Source: JANNYA01 sp031422315
GTDB lineage: Bacteria > Pseudomonadota > Gammaproteobacteria > Xanthomonadales > SZUA-5
Length of the DNA stretch: 64,000 nt
NCBI GenBank assembly: GCA_031422315.1
Contig: JANOQN010000038.1
Location: 1 to 64,000, forward strand
Direction: 5' to 3'
Position 1 is the stretch's first letter, and every line of letters starts with the position of its first letter. Made by a program: the position numbers and the translations under genes. This document shows, in pieces, positions 49,452 through 58,691 of the stretch. The notes under the pieces are model-generated. The model was given only the letters and a program-made list of their open reading frames with translations, made no database searches and was not told where the DNA came from.

Positions 49452-52292
49452 ATGCCAATCCACACCGCGGAAACCAGATTAATCACACTCGGCGCACTGC
49501 GCGCTAACGAGCTGGGTCTTGATGCAAATCTGCCCGCGCTCGCGCAAACCCTGGGCCTAAGTGATTTTACTTATGAGCTGCTGAGCCGACATGCTGAGTG
49601 GGCGAATAGCCTGTGTAATCCGCCTACTGCGCCAGAAAGCCCGGATCCTGAAGCAATAGTGATTTATCGGCAGCGGCGGGCATTGGCGCAAATTGCGCTT
49701 GAAGTTAGCGGGCAAATATCGATCGAAGCGAGCTTGGCCTATGCCAGCGAAACCGCGTGTGTGGCGATTGAATCCGCACTAGCGATAGCCGAAACTGAGC
49801 TAATGCAAAGGTTTGGCTCAGCCATGACGGATGACGGGCAACCCATGCGGCTAGTGGTTTTTGGCATGGGCAAGTTGGGCGGGCATGAGCTGAATTTTTC
49901 CTCTGATATTGATTTGATTGCCTGCTATTTGCACGCCGGTGACACCCAAACTAAGGCGCAGCCGGGTTCGAGAAGCTTGGATCATCAAGAATATTTTTCC
50001 AGGCAAACCAGGCGCGCCGCGCAGATTTTGAGTGAGCTAACGCCGGCGGGTTCGGCGTATCGAGTCGATTTGCGGCTGCGCCCATTTGGCACGGCAGGCC
50101 AGCCTGCATTGTCGTTTGCGGCGATGGAGGAGTACTATCAGCGCGAAGGCCGAGATTGGGAGCGCTATGCCTGGATCAAAGCCGCAGCGGTGGCGGGAGA
50201 TATCACCCAAGGCGCGCAGTTAAAAGAGCGCTTGCGGCCGTTTGTTTATCGCAAATATTTGGATTTTGCCGCCTTTGAAGGCCTGCGGGAAATGAAGCTG
50301 CTGGTCGATCAGCAGGTCAAACGTACCGGCATGGCGGACAACATCAAGCTGGGCCCGGGCGGTATTCGCGAGATTGAATTTTTGGTGCAGCTCGAACAGT
50401 TGATTCGTGGCGGGCGTGATCCGCGTTTGCGCGTCACAGGAACGCTGCCCGCCATTGCAGCGCTTGAGCAGGCGAACGTGTTTAGCGAATCCGAAGCGCG
50501 GGAATTGAAAGCAAACTATCTATTTTTGCGGGCCTTGGAAAATCGCGTGCAGATGTTGAGCGATCAGCAAACCCACGATGTGCCGCAAATGCCTGAACTA
50601 CGCGATCGTATCGCTGGCAGCTTGAAATTTGCTGATTGGGATAGCTTGCAAACGCAACTTAATGCCGTGCGAAATGCGGTGCAGCGCGCGTATTTTAGGG
50701 CGATCGAACCGGTATCGAAATCAACCGCTGCAACTGACGTCGCCGCGCAGACTGAGACTGATTTCGCCGCTGCTAAGCTGCTGTGGCAAAACCTGAATTC
50801 ACCACAGCTCAGTGAAACACGGCCTGAGGGTTTAAGTGAGGAGCTATGGTGTGCGCTATTTGGTTTCGTGCAATCAGCAGCCGTGCAAAGCATGAGCGCG
50901 CGCGGGCGTACGCGTTTGGATCAAGTGCTGCCGCTGCTGTGGTCCTTGGCTGCGCAGCAAGCCGAGCCAGATTCCTGCGCGCTGTTGCTCATTGAATTCT
51001 TAACTAGTATTTCCGGCCGCAGTGCGTACATGGCATTGCTGGCTGAAAAACCTGCGGTGGCGAAAAAGCTGGTCAGCTGGTTTGCGCAAAGCGCCTGGAT
51101 TGCCCGCACACTGACGCAAACGCCGATTTTGTTGGATGAGCTTTTAGATCACAGAAGTAACGGCACGCAGCAAACACAGTGCACTCGGGCGGCGCTCACG
51201 CAAACCTTTGACGAGCAGCTGAGCGCGCTCAAGCAATCCGATAACGACGATATTGAGGCGGTATTTGAGCTGCTGGTGTCGCTCAAAAATGCCGCGCAGC
51301 TGCGCGTTGCGACGCAGTTTTTTGCCGCCGCGCTGGATGCCGAATCGGCGATGCAGGCATTGTCAGTGATTGCCGATGTGGTGTTGGCGCAGGTTTTGAA
51401 AGTGGCGTACGCGGAGCTAATTCAACCACACGGCCCGCTGCTTCGAAACGGCGACGTTACCACAGGTGTTGCTAATACTCGTCATCCTCGCGCAGGAAGG
51501 GACCCAGGCTCGACCAAATTCAACGCCAACACAGTTTATGATTCCGATGGTTCTAGCACCGGCCCACTGCCCGGTTTTTGCATCATCGGCTACGGTAGTC
51601 TAGGCGGTGAGGAACTTAACTTTGCTTCTGATCTAGATCTGGTTTTCCTGTTTGATCGCACACTAGCCGCAGCGGAGTCCACCGGCCCGCGAATACTGGA
51701 TGGCACCCGCTTTTGCGTCAAACTGGCGCAGCGCGTGCTCTCGCTTTTAACCATGAATACCCGCTTTGGCCCGCTGTATCCGATTGATACGCGCTTGCGC
51801 CCGAACGGCAATAAAGGCTTGCTGGTGACGAGTTTGGAAGCGTTCGGCGAATATCAAATGCATGAAGCCTGGACCTGGGAGCATCAAGCGCTGGTGCGCG
51901 CGCGCGCAGTAGCAGGTGATGCAAATTTGGGCCAGCGATTTTCCGAGCTTCGCAATGCAGTATTAGCGCAGCCTCGAGGCGCTGACAAAGTCCGAGCTGA
52001 TGTGGCGCAAATGCGCGCCCGTATGCGGGCAGAATTAGATCGCAGCAGCGAGCGGCTGTTTGATCTCAAGCAGGGCGTTGGTGGTTTGGTGGATATTGAG
52101 TTTGCACTGCAACAGCGCATGCTGCTTGGTGAAATTGCACCTGATTTAGGCGCGCGCACCGCTGATTTGCTGCTCGCGGATAGCGAACTAGCACATCTGC
52201 GAAAATCGCATTTGCAGCTTTTGGCGCTGAGTTTGCGCGCTACTTTGGCGTTGAAGCCGAGGGTTGTGGCGAGGGAATTAGTTGGTGGCTGA
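49452..52292 (+). CDS. glnE: Glutamine synthetase adenylyltransferase/deadenylase, with in-frame repeat insert
   Basis: This encodes 946 residues. It adenylylates and deadenylylates glutamine synthetase in response to PII. The N-terminal nucleotidyltransferase has VVFGMGKLGGHELNFSSDIDL, VDLRLRPFGTAG, RDWERYAWIKA and GGIREIEFLVQL. The second domain repeats this with IIGYGSLGGEELNFASDLDLVF, IDTRLRPNGNKG, WEHQALVRARAVAG and GGLVDIEFALQ. Just before the second domain about 40 extra residues (near 665-705) contain RHPRAGRDP, the translation of half of the window's CGTCAT repeat element (51478-51512). Frame and downstream motifs are kept. The C-terminus is normal to slightly short, and another repeat copy starts 19 bases after the stop. 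Confidence 0.95.
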   Translation: MPIHTAETRLITLGALRANELGLDANLPALAQTLGLSDFTYELLSRHAEWANSLCNPPTAPESPDPEAIVIYRQRRALAQIALEVSGQISIEASLAYASETACVAIESALAIAETELMQRFGSAMTDDGQPMRLVVFGMGKLGGHELNFSSDIDLIACYLHAGDTQTKAQPGSRSLDHQEYFSRQTRRAAQILSELTPAGSAYRVDLRLRPFGTAGQPALSFAAMEEYYQREGRDWERYAWIKAAAVAGDITQGAQLKERLRPFVYRKYLDFAAFEGLREMKLLVDQQVKRTGMADNIKLGPGGIREIEFLVQLEQLIRGGRDPRLRVTGTLPAIAALEQANVFSESEARELKANYLFLRALENRVQMLSDQQTHDVPQMPELRDRIAGSLKFADWDSLQTQLNAVRNAVQRAYFRAIEPVSKSTAATDVAAQTETDFAAAKLLWQNLNSPQLSETRPEGLSEELWCALFGFVQSAAVQSMSARGRTRLDQVLPLLWSLAAQQAEPDSCALLLIEFLTSISGRSAYMALLAEKPAVAKKLVSWFAQSAWIARTLTQTPILLDELLDHRSNGTQQTQCTRAALTQTFDEQLSALKQSDNDDIEAVFELLVSLKNAAQLRVATQFFAAALDAESAMQALSVIADVVLAQVLKVAYAELIQPHGPLLRNGDVTTGVANTRHPRAGRDPGSTKFNANTVYDSDGSSTGPLPGFCIIGYGSLGGEELNFASDLDLVFLFDRTLAAAESTGPRILDGTRFCVKLAQRVLSLLTMNTRFGPLYPIDTRLRPNGNKGLLVTSLEAFGEYQMHEAWTWEHQALVRARAVAGDANLGQRFSELRNAVLAQPRGADKVRADVAQMRARMRAELDRSSERLFDLKQGVGGLVDIEFALQQRMLLGEIAPDLGARTADLLLADSELAHLRKSHLQLLALSLRATLALKPRVVARELVGG
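51478..51512 (+). repeat. Half copy of the CGTCAT repeat inside glnE
   Basis: The sequence from CTCGTCATCCTCGCGCAGG to CCCAGGCTCG matches the left end of repeat copy B with a few changes. No matching right end is clear. It is read in frame as part of GlnE. Confidence 0.75.
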
Positions 52293-52310
52293 GACTATTG
52301 GGGCTTTTGA

Positions 52311-52454
52311 CGTCATTTCGGATCGGCGGGGATCCAGGCTCTCCATAGTTTCAGTGCGCTGATAAGCGTAAAAAAAATTCGCAGAATTCGGTTTGCACTC
52401 ACGTTAGCTAATTTTTGACACCTTTACTGGATCCCCGCTTTCGGGAGGATGACG
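52311..52454. repeat. Diverged MITE-like repeat after glnE
   Basis: Ends CGTCATTTCGG...GGGGATCCAGGCT and ACCTTTACTGGATCCCCGC...GGATGACG match the family at 11812 and 12061, including the TTTTTGACACCT stretch before the right end, but with more substitutions. The rest of the 265-base gap to 52557 shows no gene. Confidence 0.75.
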
Positions 52455-52557
52455 AGGTAGGGAGAAGTTGCTCGTAAATTGGCAATTCTCCGTGACGTTC
52501 GATCTTTGCAGGATTGTCGTTAACGCGGTTGAGCGGTTTAGTTGAACTAAAAAAAAC

Positions 52558-53610
52558 CTACGCCAACCTGCCCGCATTCTCAATAAAACTCTTAATAATC
52601 ATCTCACCGGTCACACCATTCAAATCAGCATATTGCTCGCGCAAGCCATCGGTGAGCAGCTTGAGTTTAGGCGCGTTGATGGATTTGCCTAGCCCGAAAA
52701 CCGAACGGCCTACATCGGATACAAATCCGTGCAACTTGAAGAAATAGCGTTCTTGCCCGTCGGTTAGGAATTCAAAAACCCCTGCGGCGTGTTCGGGTGT
52801 GTCGAGTGATCTATCGTGGCGAAATTCCCGCTCGCGGATCAGGCGTTCACCGCTTCTGGCAAGCGCTAAAAACGGTTCGCCGACGTTCGCGGTGTCTAGG
52901 TCAGACGACAGCAAAATCACCCGGTGGCGGCGGCGCAGGATCGGATCAGTACGCCAGTTTGGGTGCGCTGCTTCGAAACGTTTAACTAGCTTGAAGGACA
53001 GCGAGCCGCCAGTACTGGCCGATTCCACGCCGTTGAGCTGTTCTGGTCTGGCGTCAAAAGTTGAGCCGGCAATCATATGCGCCATGGAATCAAAATATTC
53101 CGCATGTTGCTCAGGATCAAAACCTGCTAGTGCTAAAATCCGCGCGCATTCGGCCATGCTGGCGCGCTCGTTTGCGCCAACGCCATCAACCATCTCGGGC
53201 ACTTCACGCTGGCGCAAATCATGGCAGGTCGAAAACATCGCTAGTAGCAGCCATTCCTCAGCCTCCAATCCCGCCCAGCCGTGCTGTAGGCGAACTCTGG
53301 CGAGCCGGCCGTTTAACAGCTCCAGCGTATGCGATTCGTTATGGTAGGCATGAAAATCGCTACCCCAAGAGCCATGCCGATAGGCCATGCGCACGAAACT
53401 CAACGCCAGCGCGCGCTGAGTGTTTTCCAACATCGGCAAATAGGAATCGCCAAAGTGGCGTAAAAACGCGCCGCCAATGTCGGCCATGATATGAATTAAA
53501 TCCGGCCGCCGTTCCCGCATCAGCTGCATGGCGTCAGGCACGCTCACATGCTGATGCTCGGTGGCATCAGGAGGAAACAATGCTTGCAGGTTATGTGCGA
53601 CGTTCTGCAT
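52558..53610 (-). CDS. HD-domain / class I PDEase-like phosphohydrolase
   Basis: This encodes 350 residues. The motifs AYHNESHTLELL, LLLAMFSTCHDLRQ and SSDLDTANVGEPF correspond to the HN..H, HD and D..N metal-binding set of cyclic-nucleotide phosphodiesterase/HD hydrolases. A cAMP or other nucleotide phosphodiesterase role is possible; the substrate is not readable. There is no signal peptide or sensor domain. It is on the minus strand, 86 bases after the GspE-like gene's stop, and may share its transcript. Confidence 0.75.
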   Translation of the reverse strand: MQNVAHNLQALFPPDATEHQHVSVPDAMQLMRERRPDLIHIMADIGGAFLRHFGDSYLPMLENTQRALALSFVRMAYRHGSWGSDFHAYHNESHTLELLNGRLARVRLQHGWAGLEAEEWLLLAMFSTCHDLRQREVPEMVDGVGANERASMAECARILALAGFDPEQHAEYFDSMAHMIAGSTFDARPEQLNGVESASTGGSLSFKLVKRFEAAHPNWRTDPILRRRHRVILLSSDLDTANVGEPFLALARSGERLIREREFRHDRSLDTPEHAAGVFEFLTDGQERYFFKLHGFVSDVGRSVFGLGKSINAPKLKLLTDGLREQYADLNGVTGEMIIKSFIENAGRLA

Positions 53611-53696
53611 TCAATTGAGCCGTAGCATGCTGAGTTCGGGTGGCGGGGCTGTCAGTATAAAGCGAATCGCGCAGCCGTTTGAAACTATCGTTTGGA

Positions 53697-55187
53697 TTAC
53701 TCATCACGCGTAACCCGCAAAATCTCATCAATGCTGGTGATGCCGGCGAGGCATTTTTGCAGGCCATCGCTCATGATGTCGGGCGTGCGTGCCCGAGCGA
53801 GCAGCTGCAACTCTGACTCGGCGGCGTTTTGGTGAATCGCTTGGCGCATAGCATCGTCGACCTGCACCAGCTCATAAATACCGGTGCGTCCGCGAAAGCC
53901 GCCGCGTTTGGCGCGTGCTGCTGCGTTTGGGCGAAATAAAGTTGCGCTGGTATCGATCTTGGCATCGCCAAACCACGCAAGTTCACTCGCATCGGGCAAG
54001 TACGCTTCTCGCAATGCCGGATCCAGCACCCTCACCAAGCGCTGCGATAACACGCCGACCAGCGATGAGCTCAATAAAAACGGCTCAATGCCCATATCGC
54101 GAAGCCTGGTCACCGCGCCAATCGCCGAATTCGTGTGCAAAGTGGAAAGCACCAAATGCCCGGTTAAAGATGCCTGCACCGCGATTTGCGCAGTTTCAAA
54201 GTCGCGAATTTCACCGACCATGACGATGTCAGGATCTTGCCGCAAAATCGCGCGCAGACCTCTGGAAAAACTCATATCGACTTTAGTGTTGACCTGGGTT
54301 TGCCCAATGCCATCGATGTAATACTCAATCGGATCTTCGACGGTCAAAATATTGCGAGTCGCATCGTTAAGCGTTAACAAGCTCGCGTACAAGGTTGTGG
54401 TTTTCCCAGAGCCAGTAGGTCCGGTCACCAAAAACACGCCGTGCGGCCTAGAAATAATGTCCTCGAGCCGCACTAAAGTGCTGGCATCCATGCCCAAATC
54501 GCGCAAATTCAAACGCCCAGCCTGTTTGTCCAGCAAGCGCAGCACGATGCGTTCACCGTGGCCGGCGGGAATAGTCGACACCCGCACATCCACCGGTCGG
54601 CCGGCAATCTTTAAAGATATGCGCCCGTCTTGTGGTAAACGGCGCTCGGCAATATCGAGCTTGGCCATGACTTTGATGCGGCTTGCCATCGGCGCGGCAA
54701 TCGCTTTTTGCGGCGCCAGCACTTCTTTTAAAACGCCATCGACCCGAAAGCGCACGACGACGCGATTTTCAAAAGGCTCGATATGGACATCAGAGGCGTT
54801 TTCCTTGATGGCCTCGGTCAGCAGCGCGTTTAGTAGGCGAATAATCGGTGCGTCGTCGGAGGATTCCAGCAAATCGGTGGGTTCTGGCAGCGCGTCGGCC
54901 AGCGCGTGCAAATCACCGCGCTGATCAAATTCCGCAACCGCGTCCTGCGCTTTCGCGCCGGCGTTTTGGTAGCAGCTTTGCAGCAAAGCATCAAATTGTT
55001 CGGAGTTGACCAACTCAAGCTTCAACGGCGCATTTAAGTGCCGACGCAGCTCGGTAAAAGCTTCTAAAGCCGTGTCAGCGCGGTGTGCAATTAGCGCGTG
55101 CCCAGCCTCAGACCAGCCTTTGAGCACCGCACCGTAGCGGCGTGCAAAACTAAAACTAGGCTGTGGAGCATGAGCGTTGGTGTGCAT
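53697..55187 (-). CDS. GspE/PilB-family secretion ATPase lacking the zinc module
   Basis: This encodes 496 residues. Core motifs are ASDVHIEPFENRVVVRFRVDG, AERRLPQDGRISLKI, Walker A VTGPTGSGKTTTLYASL, the Asp box DPIEYYIDGIGQTQVN, Walker B GLRAILRQDPDIVMVGEIRD, and the His box LVLSTLHTNSAIGAVTRL. It is closer to GspE (type II secretion) than to PilB. The C-terminal tetracysteine zinc-binding loop usual in these ATPases is replaced by a Cys-free segment (about 400-440). No other gsp gene is in the window. It is divergent from pilB across 170 bases. Confidence 0.88.
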   Translation of the reverse strand: MHTNAHAPQPSFSFARRYGAVLKGWSEAGHALIAHRADTALEAFTELRRHLNAPLKLELVNSEQFDALLQSCYQNAGAKAQDAVAEFDQRGDLHALADALPEPTDLLESSDDAPIIRLLNALLTEAIKENASDVHIEPFENRVVVRFRVDGVLKEVLAPQKAIAAPMASRIKVMAKLDIAERRLPQDGRISLKIAGRPVDVRVSTIPAGHGERIVLRLLDKQAGRLNLRDLGMDASTLVRLEDIISRPHGVFLVTGPTGSGKTTTLYASLLTLNDATRNILTVEDPIEYYIDGIGQTQVNTKVDMSFSRGLRAILRQDPDIVMVGEIRDFETAQIAVQASLTGHLVLSTLHTNSAIGAVTRLRDMGIEPFLLSSSLVGVLSQRLVRVLDPALREAYLPDASELAWFGDAKIDTSATLFRPNAAARAKRGGFRGRTGIYELVQVDDAMRQAIHQNAAESELQLLARARTPDIMSDGLQKCLAGITSIDEILRVTRDE

Positions 55188-55357
55188 TGTTGAGTAATTT
55201 GGCGAGCGATGGACGTCAGTATCGCAGAAACAGCGCGCTGCGTTACAATATAAAAATCAGGGGTTTGCACGCTATTGCGGTGAATTTAGGTGAAAAACCC
55301 AAGACTTCCCGCAGGCTTTCGAATAAGCTTGCGCCACTTTAGTTATCGATTTGAACT

Positions 55358-57100
55358 ATGAGCGGTGTTAGCACAACAACTTTAGGCTTAAACGGCCTGC
55401 TTAAACGGCTATTTGCCGAAGGTTCCATTTCGGAGGCGGACGCCAAGCGCGCACAAGACGGCGTCGCGAAAACCAAGCAGCCGCTAAGCAATTATCTGCT
55501 AGAAAACAGCTTGGTTGACCCGAAAGTGCTGGTGTTGGCTGCTTCCGCTGAATTTGGTGTGCCAGTGTTCGATCCGACCTCGCTTGATTTCGCCCAAGCG
55601 CCTACCAAACTCGTCGCCACCGCGCTGATCGAAAAACATCGCGCGTTGCCGCTGTTCAAACGCGGCAACCGCCTGTTCGTCGGCGTGGCGGATCCGACTA
55701 ATTTGCGGGCGCTTGAGGAAATCAAGTTTCAATCGAATCTGCTGGTTGAACCGGTACTCATTAACGACGATCAGCTCACCAGAGCGATTGAAGCGGCGCA
55801 AGCGGCGCAATCATCCACCATTGACGGCATGGACGATGCCGAGGGCTTGGAGAATCTAGAAGTTGGCGATACTTCGGATATGGACGGCGAAGAGGGCAAT
55901 GCCAGCACAACCGGGGCTGGCGTCGACGCAACCGGCGACGATACGCCCGTCGTGCGCTTTATCAATAAAATTTTGATCGATGCGATTAAACGCGGTGCTT
56001 CGGACATTCATTTTGAGCCGTATGAAAATAATTACCGGGTTCGTTTGCGGATGGACGGAATTTTACGCGCCGTCGCATCGCCGCCGGTTAAATTGGCCAT
56101 GCGTATTTCTGCGCGCTTGAAAGTCATGAGCAGCTTAGATATCGCCGAGCGGCGCGTGCCACAAGATGGTCGAATCAAGCTTAATTTAAGCAAAACCCGC
56201 TCAATGGACTTTCGCGTCAGCACTTGCCCGACATTGTTCGGTGAGAAAGTGGTGCTGCGTATTTTAGATGCATCCGCTGCGAAAATGGGTATTGATAAGC
56301 TTGGCTATGAAGAAGATCAAAAGAAACTGTTTTTAGACGCTATTGATAAACCTTATGGCATGGTTTTAGTTACCGGGCCGACAGGTTCGGGCAAAACGGT
56401 ATCACTTTATACCGCGCTGAATATTTTAAATACCGAAGGCCGAAATATTTCTACCGCTGAAGATCCAGTGGAAATTCGCGTGTCCGGCATTAATCAAGTG
56501 CAGCAAAACATTCGCGCTGGTTTAACGTTCGGTGCAGCATTGCGCTCATTTTTGCGACAAGATCCTGATGTCATCATGGTCGGAGAAATTCGCGATTTAG
56601 AAACCGCTGAAATCGCCGTTAAAGCCGCACAAACTGGCCACATGGTGCTTTCCACGCTGCACACCAACGATGCGCCGCAAACCATCTCGCGCCTCATGAA
56701 CATGGGAATCGCGCCGTTTAATATCATCAGCTCGGTGACGCTGGTTATTGCGCAGCGTTTAGCGCGCAAGCTGCACGATTGCAAGCGCCCGATTACATTG
56801 CCGCCAAACGCGTTAAAAGCAGAAGGCTTTACCGATGAAGATATAGCGCAAGGTTTCCAGCTCTACGAGCAAGTCGGCTGCTCGGGCTGTAACGATGGCT
56901 ACAAAGGCCGCCTGGGCATTTATCAAGTGATGCCGATCACAGAATCGATTGCGAAAATTATTCTAGCAGGCGGAAATAGCCTGCAAATTGCCGAAGAAGC
57001 GCGCAGAATAGGCGTTAATGATTTGCGCCGCTCGGCACTTGTCAAGGCGAAAAACGGGCATTCAAGTTTGGCTGAAATTAACCGGGTAACAAAGGATTAA
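55358..57100 (+). CDS. pilB: Type IV pilus assembly ATPase PilB
   Basis: This encodes 580 residues of the hexameric extension motor of type IV pili. The N-terminal MshEN-like domain (about 10-150; LLKRLFAEGSISEADAKRA, FGVPVFDPTSLDFAQ) may bind c-di-GMP, which would link it to the GGDEF proteins here. An acidic linker precedes ASDIHFEPYENNYRVRLRMDG, Walker A VTGPTGSGKTVSLYTAL, the Asp box, Walker B FLRQDPDVIMVGEIRDLE, the His box STLHTNDAPQTISRL and the zinc region with HDCKRP and CSGCNDGYKGRLGIYQV. It starts without an obvious ribosome site. pilC follows after 5 bases. Confidence 0.96.
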   Translation: MSGVSTTTLGLNGLLKRLFAEGSISEADAKRAQDGVAKTKQPLSNYLLENSLVDPKVLVLAASAEFGVPVFDPTSLDFAQAPTKLVATALIEKHRALPLFKRGNRLFVGVADPTNLRALEEIKFQSNLLVEPVLINDDQLTRAIEAAQAAQSSTIDGMDDAEGLENLEVGDTSDMDGEEGNASTTGAGVDATGDDTPVVRFINKILIDAIKRGASDIHFEPYENNYRVRLRMDGILRAVASPPVKLAMRISARLKVMSSLDIAERRVPQDGRIKLNLSKTRSMDFRVSTCPTLFGEKVVLRILDASAAKMGIDKLGYEEDQKKLFLDAIDKPYGMVLVTGPTGSGKTVSLYTALNILNTEGRNISTAEDPVEIRVSGINQVQQNIRAGLTFGAALRSFLRQDPDVIMVGEIRDLETAEIAVKAAQTGHMVLSTLHTNDAPQTISRLMNMGIAPFNIISSVTLVIAQRLARKLHDCKRPITLPPNALKAEGFTDEDIAQGFQLYEQVGCSGCNDGYKGRLGIYQVMPITESIAKIILAGGNSLQIAEEARRIGVNDLRRSALVKAKNGHSSLAEINRVTKD

Positions 57101-57105
57101 ACAAT

Positions 57106-58368
57106 ATGGCAACTGCAACAACTGCAAAAAAGCCGAATGTAGGGCAACAGCGCGCTGATATCAGCGCTCTAAAGAGCTTTGTTTGGGTCGGCACTGATAA
57201 GCGCGGCATGAAGCTCAAAGGCGATGAGCAAGGCAAGTCTGAAAATATGGTGCGTATTGAGCTGCGCAAGCGCGGCATCAATGCGCAATCGGTGAAAGAA
57301 CGCAAGTCAAACTACTTCACCGATGCCGGTGGCACCGTCAAACCGCGCGATATCGCGATCGTTGCACGGCAGCTGTCGACTATGATGGGTGCTGGCGTGC
57401 CGCTAGTTCAGAGCTTTGAAATTATTGGCGGCGGCTCACCGAATCCAGCTTTGAAAAAACTGCTATTAACCGTAAAAGCCGATTTGGAGGGCGGGCTTTC
57501 GTTAGCCGAAGCATTGGCACGCCATCCGGTACATTTCGACGAGCTATTCGTCAACTTGGTGCGTGCCGGTGAATCTGCCGGTGTTTTGGACACCATTTTG
57601 GATACCGTCGCATCTTACAAAGAGCGCATGGAAGCGATCAAAGGCAAAATCAAAAAAGCCATGTACTACCCTGTTGCGGTTGTCGCAGTTGCGATTATTG
57701 TGTCGGCCATTTTGCTGATTTTCGTGGTGCCGCAGTTTGAATCCGTGTTCGCCAACTTCGGCGCTGAGCTTCCTGCGTTTACGCAAATGATCGTTACCGC
57801 TTCGCGCTGGCTCACCTCGTATTGGTACATCGTAATTGCGGTCGTCGCAGGTTCGGTTTTCTTGTTTATGACCGCGCTGAATCGCTCCTGGGCCTTTCAA
57901 CGCTTAGTGGATCGCACGTTATTGAAGCTGCCGGTTATCGGGCAAATTTTGCACCAATCCGCTACTGCACGTTTTGCACGAACCTTGGCGATTACTTTCA
58001 AAGCCGGCGTGCCGCTCGTTGAAGCGCTGGATACCGTCGCAGGCGCCACCGGTAGCCGAATTTACGAAGAAGCCGTCAAGCGCGTCAAAGCCGACGTTGC
58101 AGTCGGGCATCAGCTCAACCTCGCCATGCGCCAAACGAACTTGTTCTCTAGCATGGTGATTCAAATGACCGCCATCGGCGAAGAGGCAGGCTCGCTCGAT
58201 ACTATGCTGTCAAAAGTAGCCGAGTTCTACGAAGCCGAGGTCAACAACGCCGTTGACGCGCTTTCAACGCTGTTAGAGCCGTTTATTATGGTGATCATCG
58301 GAACCCTGGTCGGCGGCATGGTTATCGGTATGTATCTGCCTATCTTCAAATTGGGTGCGACGATTTAA
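57106..58368 (+). CDS. pilC: Type IV pilus inner-membrane platform protein PilC
   Basis: This encodes 420 residues. PilC/GspF proteins form the inner-membrane base on which PilB acts. Two T2SSF domains are visible: IVARQLSTMMGAGVPLVQSFEIIGG (about 85-110) and ARFARTLAITFKAGVPLVEALDTVAGATG (about 288-315). Three membrane helices occur: YYPVAVVAVAIIVSAILLIFV, WYIVIAVVAGSVFLFM and PFIMVIIGTLVGGMVIGMYLP. The usual next gene pilD (prepilin peptidase) is missing; a terminator follows instead. Confidence 0.96.
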   Translation: MATATTAKKPNVGQQRADISALKSFVWVGTDKRGMKLKGDEQGKSENMVRIELRKRGINAQSVKERKSNYFTDAGGTVKPRDIAIVARQLSTMMGAGVPLVQSFEIIGGGSPNPALKKLLLTVKADLEGGLSLAEALARHPVHFDELFVNLVRAGESAGVLDTILDTVASYKERMEAIKGKIKKAMYYPVAVVAVAIIVSAILLIFVVPQFESVFANFGAELPAFTQMIVTASRWLTSYWYIVIAVVAGSVFLFMTALNRSWAFQRLVDRTLLKLPVIGQILHQSATARFARTLAITFKAGVPLVEALDTVAGATGSRIYEEAVKRVKADVAVGHQLNLAMRQTNLFSSMVIQMTAIGEEAGSLDTMLSKVAEFYEAEVNNAVDALSTLLEPFIMVIIGTLVGGMVIGMYLPIFKLGATI

Positions 58369-58400
58369 TCGCGTAGGTTTGTGGATTGTTGAAACTCGAA

Positions 58401-58431
58401 AAGGGCGGTCCGGTTGGATCGCCCTTTTTTT
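58401..58431 (+). terminator. Rho-independent terminator after pilBC
   Basis: Stem GGGCGGTCC (58403-58411) / GGATCGCCC (58416-58424), one G-U pair, loop GGTT, followed by seven T. It lies 35 bases after the pilC stop. The remaining roughly 260 bases up to 58692 contain no gene I can support. Confidence 0.92.
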
Positions 58432-58691
58432 GAGTTGCTGGCTGATCGACCCAGAAAAAATGATTTTTTAAATTCCGGGCTGTCGCTGCGCGCGGGCAAT
58501 ATGTTCAATGCCAGTGCGTGTGGATCAAAGTCGATAGCGGTTGATTTCATTTGCGAACGCTAGCATGCCAACGCCAAAACTTCAGCACGCGCACAGAATT
58601 AATGCCACGCACCCCTGTCCTTCGTCACTACTGTGGCCGGGTTTGCGGCGATATTCTCGGGCACTTAATTTTTTGTCTATGAGATCAATTT

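Noticed and set aside
58365..58550. A 61-codon minus-strand frame after pilC
   Set aside because: It overlaps the terminator and has no ribosome site or recognisable family.
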